DNA of 64,000 nucleotides from Oscillospiraceae bacterium (GTDB lineage Bacteria > Bacillota > Clostridia > Oscillospirales > Ruminococcaceae): the NCBI GenBank assembly GCA_022787085.1, contig JALFVE010000055.1, forward strand, positions 1 to 64,000. The letters are read 5' to 3'. Under the pieces are notes generated by a model, which worked only from the letters and a program-made list of their open reading frames with translations, had not been told where the DNA came from and did no database searches. This document shows positions 8,707 to 15,764 of this stretch, one piece after another. Position numbers and translations under genes: made by a program. The stretch's first letter is position 1. Each line of letters opens with the position of its first letter.

Positions 8707-8750
8707 AAAATCCCTCCGGAATGCATATTATGCAGCGGAGGGATTTTTTT
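8707..8750 (+). terminator. Terminator of the tmk-to-U32 operon
   Basis: AAAATCCCTCCG (8707-8718) pairs with CGGAGGGATTTT around an ATGCATATTATGCAG loop that can itself pair, followed by seven T to 8750. The 3' arm also contains GGAGGGA, which is the only ribosome binding site for the small gene that starts directly after it. Confidence 0.88.
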
Positions 8751-9068
8751 ATGGAAATGACTCTTGTTCTCATAACGGCGGTTTTTGGTTTGGCGGCTCT
8801 GGTTGAATGTATCTGCGGTTTTGCCTGTATTCGGGCGGCTCTTAAGGGGGAAGGGGAGCGGCTGGTTATTTTTATCCCCGTTTCGGAAAAAACGGAGGAC
8901 GCCGAATTTATTCTCAGGCAGGCGGAGGATATGATGGAGCGGTCATATCTGCCTTGCAGGTGCGTTATTGCGGACATGGGTGCGGACGAGGAGACGCTTG
9001 AGATTTGCAGGAGATTTATTTCCGAGCATGGGGGATTTGAGATTGCTTCGGGCGATAGGTTTTCATAA
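8751..9068 (+). CDS. Small single-pass membrane protein of unknown function
   Basis: 105 residues from the ATG at 8751. Residues 4-25 form one membrane helix, followed by a short soluble domain with acidic and cysteine residues (RLVIFIPVSEKTEDAEFIL, then CRCVIADMGADEETLEIC). I do not recognise the family by name. The start lies immediately after the T-run of the upstream terminator, so expression would need read-through, and the ribosome binding site is in the stem. A longer start at 8721 lies inside the terminator loop and is unlikely. Confidence 0.6.
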   Translation: MEMTLVLITAVFGLAALVECICGFACIRAALKGEGERLVIFIPVSEKTEDAEFILRQAEDMMERSYLPCRCVIADMGADEETLEICRRFISEHGGFEIASGDRFS

Positions 9069-9072
9069 AAAA

Positions 9073-9106
9073 CTCCGCATTTGCCTTTGGCAAGGTAAAT
9101 GCGGAG
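9073..9106 (-). terminator. Terminator of the channel/ExbD-like operon (possibly bidirectional)
   Basis: CTCCGCATTTGCCT (9073-9086) and AGGTAAATGCGGAG (9093-9106) form a 14-pair stem with one G.T pair. On the minus strand it is followed by TTTTTTATG, which suits termination of the minus-strand genes ending at 9113. The small plus-strand gene ends 4 bases away on the other side. Confidence 0.75.
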
Positions 9107-9112
9107 CTTGCT

Positions 9113-9550
9113 TTATTCTTCTTCGATATATTGAATATCATTTTCTTTCAAGGCTTTGGTCAGATCACTGTATGCTTTCTGAGATGCATTTTCATCGGTA
9201 AGCCTGACCGTATGCTTGACATCTGATGAGGTTATTGTCTCAATCAGAGCTTCCAATTCAGTCTGATGATTATTGAATATGTAATTATTACCCGAAATGG
9301 TTATTTCCCAATACTCTATTGTTTCTGTTTCAATGGTTGTAGTGACAGATTCGGATTCCGTTGCCACAGTCTCATTTATCTGTACATTTGCGGGAACGGC
9401 GCTGTCATTATTTCCCGAACCGTTTCCAGAGCCAAAGCCTAAGCCAAAGCCGTTAAGACAGAAAAAAATTATTGCGGCAATTATCAGGATAAGTATGATT
9501 ACTAATATAACGTGACTTGCTGATCCCTTTTGAGTTTTTTTCATATTCAT
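9113..9550 (-). CDS. Membrane-anchored ExbD/TolR-like small protein
   Basis: 145 residues: a single membrane helix (about 13-32), a Gly/Ser/Asn linker (33-48), a Thr/Glu-rich stretch, then a compact extracellular domain (about 80-143). That domain has the ExbD/TolR pattern: a strand (WEITISGNNYIF), a helix (ELEALIETI), a strand (HTVRLTDENAS), and a helix with a final strand (YSDLTKALKENDIQYI). The match is by pattern only, and the membrane helix lacks the proton-carrying Asp. It overlaps the preceding gene by ATGA and is last in a three-gene operon with a TolQ/ExbB-like channel. Confidence 0.6.
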   Translation of the reverse strand: MNMKKTQKGSASHVILVIILILIIAAIIFFCLNGFGLGFGSGNGSGNNDSAVPANVQINETVATESESVTTTIETETIEYWEITISGNNYIFNNHQTELEALIETITSSDVKHTVRLTDENASQKAYSDLTKALKENDIQYIEEE

Positions 9551-10182
9551 TTCTCCTCAAATATTGAAGTGTCGGTTTCCGAGATATATAAATTTTCATA
9601 TGAAAATTTTATCGAGTCAAATAATGCTCTGACTTCTTTATATGCCGAAGCGGTGCCGTCCTCTCGTGCATTATAAATGAAATCACACAGAATGGTATCT
9701 TTTTCCGAGCAGCCCTTTTCTGTGAGTGCTGCCGCAATTGCGCTTTTCATTTCATCAAGGGAAGCCCTGGGAATATCGCTGATTTTCTCATCTCCTGTGA
9801 ATAACTCAAGCTTCCAATTATTATCATTCATTTTCAGATGGATTTTCAGATTCATTCCTCTGTCAAATTCATGGATTCCCGCAATGTTTGATGCGGCTCG
9901 TTCACTTGAATTTTTCAGATCGTTCAGATATTTTTCCGCTTCTTCTAATGCTGATTTAGCTTTCTTCTTTTCTTCATCTGCGGCTTTAATTTTATCCTGA
10001 GCTTCTTTGTTAAGCTTGTCATATTCCGCCTTCATTTCGGACAGGGTATCCGCCTGCTTCTCTTCCATAGCAGCTTTTTCTTCAATGGTTTCAAGACGGG
10101 CAAACAATATAAAGAAAAACAATATTATCATTATTACGTCCAATAATGATGTAAAGTCAAGAATGATTTCACGCCTATTCAT
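9547..10182 (-). CDS. ExbD/TolR/ZorB-like motor subunit with coiled coil
   Basis: 211 residues. A short cytoplasmic start is followed by one membrane helix, DFTSLLDVIMIILFFFILF (about 9-27). Its Asp in LLDV is where ExbD, TolR and ZorB carry the ion-conducting Asp. Residues 30-95 are a highly charged coiled coil, and 100-211 an extracellular domain with alternating strands and helices ending in a helix-strand unit (VRALFDSIKFSYENLYI). Overlaps of 4 bases join it to both neighbours. Inference: the plug/rotor-type partner of the channel protein encoded just upstream. Such complexes are unusual in Gram-positive bacteria. Confidence 0.7.
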   Translation of the reverse strand: MNRREIILDFTSLLDVIMIILFFFILFARLETIEEKAAMEEKQADTLSEMKAEYDKLNKEAQDKIKAADEEKKKAKSALEEAEKYLNDLKNSSERAASNIAGIHEFDRGMNLKIHLKMNDNNWKLELFTGDEKISDIPRASLDEMKSAIAAALTEKGCSEKDTILCDFIYNAREDGTASAYKEVRALFDSIKFSYENLYISETDTSIFEEK

Positions 10183-10634
10183 ATTGATTTCCTTTTTGCT
10201 TGTCCGCTGCTTCTTTTCTGAAGGTCGGCTTTTGCGTTTGAAATCTGATTTTCTATGAAAGGCTGGAAAAATGAATTTACAATTTTAAATATTACCGAAA
10301 AAATTATTCCCCATGCTGTTGAGGTCAGGGCAGAGAAAAAATTCTGCTGAAGAACTGATAAATCCTGAGACATATCCAGCTCAAGCAGTGCCTTGACCGT
10401 TCCGAACATTCCCAGAAGGGGAAAAATGGAGATCAGTGTTAAAAAAAGTGTGTAGGTGTTATCCAGCCAATAATAAACGCCTTTCTTTAATGCACCCTCT
10501 GATGAAAAAAATACTTTTTCAACCTGCTTTGCAAATATTACTGAAAAAACCAGCGTTACTGCCGCAACCGCTGCGTTGATGATAATATAAAAGTTTTCAT
10601 CCAGACTTCCTGCCATTATCTCAGAAAAGGACAT
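10179..10634 (-). CDS. MotA/TolQ/ExbB-family proton channel protein
   Basis: 151 residues, first gene of the operon. It has three membrane helices: about 13-35, 56-84 and 98-122. The last two carry the MotA/TolQ/ExbB family signature: SIFPLLGMFGTVKALLEL, then FFSALTSTAWGIIFSVIFKI. These subunits form a pentameric ring around a dimer of ExbD-like helices and use ion flow to drive movement. The small size is close to ExbB/TolQ-core proteins, without a large cytoplasmic tail. There is no flagellar gene nearby. A consensus promoter lies directly upstream, but the ribosome binding site (GGGGTGA) is weak. Confidence 0.8.
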   Translation of the reverse strand: MSFSEIMAGSLDENFYIIINAAVAAVTLVFSVIFAKQVEKVFFSSEGALKKGVYYWLDNTYTLFLTLISIFPLLGMFGTVKALLELDMSQDLSVLQQNFFSALTSTAWGIIFSVIFKIVNSFFQPFIENQISNAKADLQKRSSGQAKRKSI

Positions 10635-10654
10635 TTTTTGTCACCCCATTCTAC

Positions 10655-10683
10655 ATTATACCAGTAAAATATTTTATTGTCAA
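10655..10683 (-). promoter_or_regulatory. Sigma-A promoter of the channel/ExbD-like operon
   Basis: On the minus strand, TTGACA (10678-10683) and TATAAT (10655-10660) are perfect boxes, 17 bases apart, about 20 bases before the start of the channel gene. This implies constitutive vegetative expression of the trio. Confidence 0.88.
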
Positions 10684-10738
10684 TGCTTTTATCTGATATT
10701 GTCAGATTATCTTTGTTTGAAAATATTCAAGTTCTTTA

Positions 10739-10767
10739 TTGACAAAGCTGTAATCATGTGGTAAAAT
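10739..10767 (+). promoter_or_regulatory. Sigma-A promoter of tpiA
   Basis: TTGACA (10739-10744) and TAAAAT (10762-10767), 17 bases apart, about 60 bases before tpiA. It is divergent from the channel-operon promoter. Confidence 0.82.
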
Positions 10768-10824
10768 AATAGTGGTTTGGTATTGTTTATATATACTAAA
10801 AATAAATTTAAGGAGTTTTAAACC

Positions 10825-11601
10825 ATGAACAAGAATCTCAGAAAAGCTATTATTGCAGGAAACTGGAAAATGAACAAGACCCGCCCCGAGGCTAAGGAGC
10901 TTCTCGAGGCTATCAAGCCCCTCGTTGCCAATGCGGAGGGCAAGGTCGAGGTCATTGCCTGCGTTCCTTTCACAAACCTTGAGACCGCTGTGAACACCAC
11001 TGCAGGCTCCAACGTTAAGGTCGGCGCAGAGAACGTTCACTTTGAAAAGAGCGGCGCTTTCACAGGCGAGATCTCTGCTGATATGCTCACTGAACTGGGC
11101 GTTGAGTACGTTGTTATCGGTCATTCCGAGAGACGTCAGTATTTCGGCGAGACCGATGAGACCGTTAACAAGAGAACCAAGGCTGCTCTTGCTGCAGGTC
11201 TCAAGCCCATCGTTTGCGTTGGCGAGCTTCTCTGGGAGCGTGAGTGCGGCATTACCGAAGAGGTAATTGCCCGTCAGATCAAGCTCGATCTTTATGATGT
11301 TTCCGCTGAGGACGTTAAGAAGGCTGTTATCGCTTATGAGCCTGTCTGGGCTATCGGCACAGGAAAGACTGCTACTGCAGATCAGGCTGAGGAGGTTTGC
11401 GGCTTTATCAGAGGCGTTCTCGCTAAGCTTTATGACGCTGCTACCGCTGACGCTGTTACCATTCAGTACGGCGGCTCCATGAACGCTAAGAACTGCGCTG
11501 AGCTTCTCGCTAAGCCCAACGTTGACGGCGGTCTTATCGGCGGCGCTTCCCTCAAGGCTGAGGACTTCAACACCATTGTTCAGGCTGCTGTTAACGGCTG
11601 A
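10825..11601 (+). CDS. tpiA: Triosephosphate isomerase
   Basis: 258 residues, a complete TIM barrel. It interconverts dihydroxyacetone phosphate and glyceraldehyde 3-phosphate in glycolysis. Seen: AGNWKMNK (catalytic Lys), VIGHSERR (catalytic His), the AYEPVWAIGTGKTAT loop with the catalytic Glu, and the phosphate-binding YGGSM and GLIGGASL. Codon use is strongly biased, as in highly expressed genes. It is followed after 93 bases by gpmI, with no terminator in the gap. Confidence 0.98.
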   Translation: MNKNLRKAIIAGNWKMNKTRPEAKELLEAIKPLVANAEGKVEVIACVPFTNLETAVNTTAGSNVKVGAENVHFEKSGAFTGEISADMLTELGVEYVVIGHSERRQYFGETDETVNKRTKAALAAGLKPIVCVGELLWERECGITEEVIARQIKLDLYDVSAEDVKKAVIAYEPVWAIGTGKTATADQAEEVCGFIRGVLAKLYDAATADAVTIQYGGSMNAKNCAELLAKPNVDGGLIGGASLKAEDFNTIVQAAVNG

Positions 11602-11694
11602 TTATTCTCTTTGCCTCTTCGCTGCGACGGAACTTTATGTTCTGCCGCAGCTTTTCGTGAAACGGAAAATGATCTATGAAAGGATAGTAAAAAT

Positions 11695-13236
11695 ATGAGC
11701 AGAAAACCTGTTGTTTTAATGGTTCTTGACGGCTACGGTCTTAACGAAAAGACCGAGGGCAATGCCATTGCTATGGCTAACACCCCCGTTATGGACAGGC
11801 TTATGAAGGAATGTCCCTTTGTTAAGGGCAATGCTTCGGGTCTTGCTGTCGGTCTCCCCGACGGTCAGATGGGTAATTCCGAGGTCGGTCACATGAATAT
11901 CGGCGCAGGAAGAATTATTTATCAGGATCTTACAAGAATTACCAAGGATATTGACGACGGCACTTTCTTCAAGAATGAGGTTCTCCTTGAGGCTATGGAG
12001 AACTGCAAAAAGAATGATTCCGACCTCCATCTCTGGGGCCTTCTCTCCGACGGCGGCGTTCACAGCCACAACACTCACCTTTACGGACTTCTTGAAATGG
12101 CTAAGCGTGAGGGCTTATCCAAGGTTTACGTTCATGCGTTCCTTGATGGCAGAGATACTCCTCCCGCTTCGGGCAGGGATTATGTTGCCGCTCTTGAGGA
12201 GAAAATGGCTGAGATCGGCGTCGGCAAGATCGCTTCTCTCAGCGGACGTTACTATGCTATGGACCGTGACAACAACTGGGATAGAGTTCAGAAGGCATAT
12301 GATTCTCTTGTGACCGGCGAGGGTGTTATGGCTGATAATGCTGTGAAGGCTATGGAGGATTCCTATGCAAACGGCGTTACCGATGAATTCGTTCTTCCCA
12401 CGGTTATTACCGAAAACGGCAAGCCTCTTTCGGTTGTTAAGCAGGGCGATTCCGTTATCTTCTTCAACTTCCGTCCTGATAGAGCAAGAGAGATAACCCG
12501 TGCTTTCTGCGATGACAAATTCACAGGCTTTGAGAGAAAGGGCGGTTTTATTCCTCTCACATATGTTTGCTTCAAGGATTATGACGAGTCTATTCCTAAC
12601 AAGCTTGTTGCATTCAAGAAGGAAGAGATCACAAACACTCTGGGTGAATATCTCGCTAAGAACGGCAAAAAGCAGCTTCGTCTTGCCGAGACAGAGAAGT
12701 ATGCTCATGTTACCTTCTTCTTTAACGGCGGAATCGAGACTCCCAATGTGGACGAGGCTCGTATTCTCGTTAATTCTCCCAAGGTTGCGACCTATGATCT
12801 TCAGCCCGAGATGAGCGCTCCCGAGGTTGGTGTTGATCTTGTTGAGGCTATCAAGTCCGACAAGTATGATGTTATCATCATTAACTTTGCTAACCCTGAC
12901 ATGGTTGGTCACACAGGCGTTATTTCCGCTGCTGTTGCCGCTGTTGAGAGGATAGATGAGCTTGTTGGAAATGCTGTTGATGCAGTTCGTGAAACAGGCG
13001 GCGTTCTCTTCATTTGCGCCGACCACGGCAATGCTGAGAAGATGATAGATTACGAGACGGGCAATCCTCACACTGCTCACACCACTAATCCCGTTCCTTT
13101 CATTCTCGTGAATTATGACGAGGGCGTTAAGCTCAGAGAGGGCGGCTGCCTTGCTGATATCGCTCCCACTCTCCTTGAGATCATGGAGCTTCCTCAGCCT
13201 CCCGAAATGACAGGAAAATCTCTTATTGTAAGATGA
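11695..13236 (+). CDS. gpmI: 2,3-bisphosphoglycerate-independent phosphoglycerate mutase
   Basis: 513 residues, full length. It converts 3-phosphoglycerate to 2-phosphoglycerate using two metal ions and a phosphoserine. Seen: VLMVLDGYG (metal ligand Asp), GNSEVGHMNIGAGR (nucleophile Ser), HAFLDGRDTPP, FNFRPDRAREI, NFANPDMVGHTG, and CADHGNAEKM. GAAAGGA precedes the ATG. It forms a glycolytic pair with tpiA and is followed by a strong terminator. Confidence 0.98.
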   Translation: MSRKPVVLMVLDGYGLNEKTEGNAIAMANTPVMDRLMKECPFVKGNASGLAVGLPDGQMGNSEVGHMNIGAGRIIYQDLTRITKDIDDGTFFKNEVLLEAMENCKKNDSDLHLWGLLSDGGVHSHNTHLYGLLEMAKREGLSKVYVHAFLDGRDTPPASGRDYVAALEEKMAEIGVGKIASLSGRYYAMDRDNNWDRVQKAYDSLVTGEGVMADNAVKAMEDSYANGVTDEFVLPTVITENGKPLSVVKQGDSVIFFNFRPDRAREITRAFCDDKFTGFERKGGFIPLTYVCFKDYDESIPNKLVAFKKEEITNTLGEYLAKNGKKQLRLAETEKYAHVTFFFNGGIETPNVDEARILVNSPKVATYDLQPEMSAPEVGVDLVEAIKSDKYDVIIINFANPDMVGHTGVISAAVAAVERIDELVGNAVDAVRETGGVLFICADHGNAEKMIDYETGNPHTAHTTNPVPFILVNYDEGVKLREGGCLADIAPTLLEIMELPQPPEMTGKSLIVR

Positions 13237-13256
13237 TTATTGTATAAAAATAATAT

Positions 13257-13300
13257 CTCCGCCGGACAGAGTGGATAATTTCTGTTCGGCGGAGTTTTTT
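13257..13300. terminator. Bidirectional terminator between gpmI and the C39-like gene
   Basis: CTCCGCCGGACAGA (13257-13270) pairs with TCTGTTCGGCGGAG (13281-13294), then TTTTTT on the plus strand. The minus strand also runs into an AT-rich tail, so it can serve the convergent gene as well. Confidence 0.9.
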
Positions 13301-13303
13301 GTA

Positions 13304-14116
13304 TCAGTTATTTATCTTTACCGCAATGCTCTGACTTCCGTTTTCCTTCCATCTTGAAAGAAAGGTATCCTTGGGATAGCGCTGGATCTCGGTTTTGTCG
13401 GAGCAGTCCATGAAGAAATAATATGCCCCGTCATAGCCTGTGAGGATAAGCGTATGGGAATTGCTGAGCCACATTATCGTGTCTCCGTCCTCGGTCTGCC
13501 ATTCGGACACGTTATTGTATTTATAGGGCTTCATATCTATGGACGCCCAAACGATAACAGGCACTCCTCTGTCAAGCAGCCGCTCTAAATCTGCGGAATT
13601 TGCATCCTCCAAGATAACGGCTCTGTTTTCGGAGCCATGTGAGGAAAAATAATCATTAAGCACCGCTGCTATTACGTCCTCATAGCAGCCATAGCCCCGT
13701 CCGTAGGGGTCTCCCACGAACACCTTCCTCGGGTCGGGTCCGTAAAGCTTTCCGTCCTTTTCCGTAAATTCGCTGCTGACGGGGAGGAAGTTGTCCGCAA
13801 GGTAGCATTTATCCACGTCATAGCCGAAGAAATTCAGCATTGCCGCTGCACAGGTTATCTCGCAGCCAACGGGCAGCTCGGGATACTGATTCACTACCTC
13901 CATGGGTATTTCCGTCTGTCCCAGAAAGGACTTGGGTGGGTCATAGCCCTCGCACAGCTCGTCAATGTCATATCCGCCGAATTTTCGGTGGATATCCTCG
14001 TTAAGCTCTGCATACACAAGCTGTTCATTGACCTCGTTTTTGTATTCGCCGTCCCTTGTCACATATATGTATGAAGCGGCGCTGACTGCAAGGGCTATGC
14101 CCAGCGCTGTACACAT
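13304..14116 (-). CDS. C39-like (papain-fold) peptidase, exported
   Basis: 270 residues from ATG at 14116. Residues 1-18 are hydrophobic, an export or anchor signal. The catalytic Cys is in LPVGCEITCAAAMLNFFGY (about 85), His in SNSHTLILTGYD, and the following Asp in FFMDCSD: the order of the C39-like family. Such proteins are usually extracellular cysteine peptidases of unknown target in Clostridia. The start is uncertain: the annotated ATG has no close ribosome binding site, while an in-frame CTG 15 bases upstream sits 11 bases from GAAAGG and would add LKYVV, giving a more normal signal peptide. Confidence 0.78.
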   Translation of the reverse strand: MCTALGIALAVSAASYIYVTRDGEYKNEVNEQLVYAELNEDIHRKFGGYDIDELCEGYDPPKSFLGQTEIPMEVVNQYPELPVGCEITCAAAMLNFFGYDVDKCYLADNFLPVSSEFTEKDGKLYGPDPRKVFVGDPYGRGYGCYEDVIAAVLNDYFSSHGSENRAVILEDANSADLERLLDRGVPVIVWASIDMKPYKYNNVSEWQTEDGDTIMWLSNSHTLILTGYDGAYYFFMDCSDKTEIQRYPKDTFLSRWKENGSQSIAVKINN

Positions 14117-14213
14117 TACAACATATTTCAGTCAGACCGCCGCCTTTCTTTTTCGAATCTATCTGACTTTAATTATAGCACATTTTATGTATTTCTGCAA
14201 CTGTTATTTGTAA

Positions 14214-14254
14214 AACAAAAAATCAGCCCGAAAAAATTCTCTCGGACTGATTAT
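14214..14254 (-). terminator. Terminator of sipL-spoIVA
   Basis: On the minus strand AATCAGTCCGA (14242-14252) pairs with TCGGGCTGATT (14221-14231), then TTTTTGTTTT. It starts about 10 bases after the spoIVA stop. Confidence 0.85.
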
Positions 14255-14261
14255 TAAAAAA

Positions 14262-15740
14262 TTACAGAATGAAGCAGATAAGCCCTCCGCAGCCCTCGTT
14301 TATTATCCTTTCGAGAGTCTCCTGAAGCTTCAGGCGGGCGTCAACGGGCATTCGATAGAGCTTGTTGTGAAGTCCCTCGTTTACAAGTTCGTGAAGGGAT
14401 TTTCCGAAGATGTTTGATTCCCATATTTTGCCGGGGTTTTCCTCGAAGTCACGAAGCAGATACATGACAAGCTCCTCAGACTGCTTTTCGCTGCCCACGA
14501 TGGGGCTTACCTCGGTTATGATATCCGCTTTCATCATGTGTATAGACGGGGCGGAGGCTCTGAGCTTTACGCCGTATTTTCCGCCCTGACGGACTATCTC
14601 GGGTTCCTCAAGTGTCAGCTCCTCGATGGTGGGCATTACTATGCCATAGCCTGTTGCCTCCACCTCCTTGAGGGCATTCTCAATCTTCTCGAACTTCTTT
14701 CTGATATCGGTTAGATTCTTGAGCAGGGGGAGAAGATCGCTTTCGCTGCTTATTTCGATTCCCGTTGTCTCGCCAAGTATACGATAAAACAGCTCGCTTT
14801 TTAAGGTCACGGATATATCTGCGCTGCCCTTGCCAAGATCTATGGTCCGGATATCAGAATAGGTGATGTCCTCACATTCTCTGAGCCTGTTTACCACGTT
14901 CTGTGCGTCACGGACGGTTTTTACATCCTTGGCTGCTTCTCTTACGGCATCGAATATTTCCGTTCTGAGCCAGTGTCCTTTGGCAAGCCCTGTTATCCAG
15001 CGGGGCATTGAAATATTTATTTCTTTGACGGGGAAGCTGAACAAGACCTGTTTCAGAATATTGTCAATATCATCGCCGCTCAGCTCAAGGCAGTTTACGG
15101 GCAGCACAGGTGCGCCGTATTTTTTCTCAAGCTCGCTGCTCATTTCAATTGCTTTTCCGCTTTTCGGATCGGTGCAGTTAAGCAGCACCACAAATGGCTT
15201 ATTTATACCTTTCAGCTCGTTTATTACACGCTGCTCGGATTCCTCATATTCATGCCTCGGGATATCGGAGATGCTGCCGTCTGTGGTTATCACAAGTCCG
15301 ATGGTGCTGTGCTCGGTTATTACCTTCCTTGTGCCTACCTCCGCTGCCATATTGAAGGGCACTTCCTCGGAAAACCATGGGGTCATGACCATTCGGGGAG
15401 CTTCATTCTCGATATATCCGATGGAGCTGGGTACGATATAGCCCACGCAGTCTATCAGGCGGACATTGAAGCGGGCATTCTCTCCCACGGCTATCTCTAC
15501 CGCTTCCTCGGGTATGAATTTAGGCTCGGTGGTCATTATGGTTTTGCCCGCTGCTGACTGGGGCAGCTCATCTACTGCTCTTTCCCGTCTGAAATCGCTT
15601 TCGATATTGGGTATTACAAGCTGCTCCATGAAACGCTTTATAAATGTGGATTTTCCTGTGCGGACGGGTCCTACGACGCCTATGTATATGTCGCCGTCGG
15701 TCCGTCTGGCGATATCGGTGTAAATGTCATTTTTAACCAT
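14262..15740 (-). CDS. spoIVA: Stage IV sporulation protein A, spore-coat ATPase
   Basis: 492 residues, the standard length. SpoIVA polymerises on the forespore surface with ATP hydrolysis, forming the base layer on which the coat assembles. The Walker A motif GPVRTGKST lies at about 24-32, the GTPase-like region up to about 240 (VVLLNCTDP resembles an NKxD site), a central domain follows, and the conserved C terminus ends GCGGLICFIL. The gene follows the SipL-like gene on the same strand by 24 bases, so the two are probably co-transcribed in the mother cell. Confidence 0.97.
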   Translation of the reverse strand: MVKNDIYTDIARRTDGDIYIGVVGPVRTGKSTFIKRFMEQLVIPNIESDFRRERAVDELPQSAAGKTIMTTEPKFIPEEAVEIAVGENARFNVRLIDCVGYIVPSSIGYIENEAPRMVMTPWFSEEVPFNMAAEVGTRKVITEHSTIGLVITTDGSISDIPRHEYEESEQRVINELKGINKPFVVLLNCTDPKSGKAIEMSSELEKKYGAPVLPVNCLELSGDDIDNILKQVLFSFPVKEINISMPRWITGLAKGHWLRTEIFDAVREAAKDVKTVRDAQNVVNRLRECEDITYSDIRTIDLGKGSADISVTLKSELFYRILGETTGIEISSESDLLPLLKNLTDIRKKFEKIENALKEVEATGYGIVMPTIEELTLEEPEIVRQGGKYGVKLRASAPSIHMMKADIITEVSPIVGSEKQSEELVMYLLRDFEENPGKIWESNIFGKSLHELVNEGLHNKLYRMPVDARLKLQETLERIINEGCGGLICFIL

Positions 15741-15764
15741 AACGGTAGTTTCCTTTCTGCATTA

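Noticed and set aside
12115-13080. 321-codon minus-strand frame opposite gpmI
   Set aside because: A shadow of a highly biased coding sequence; gpmI is certain.
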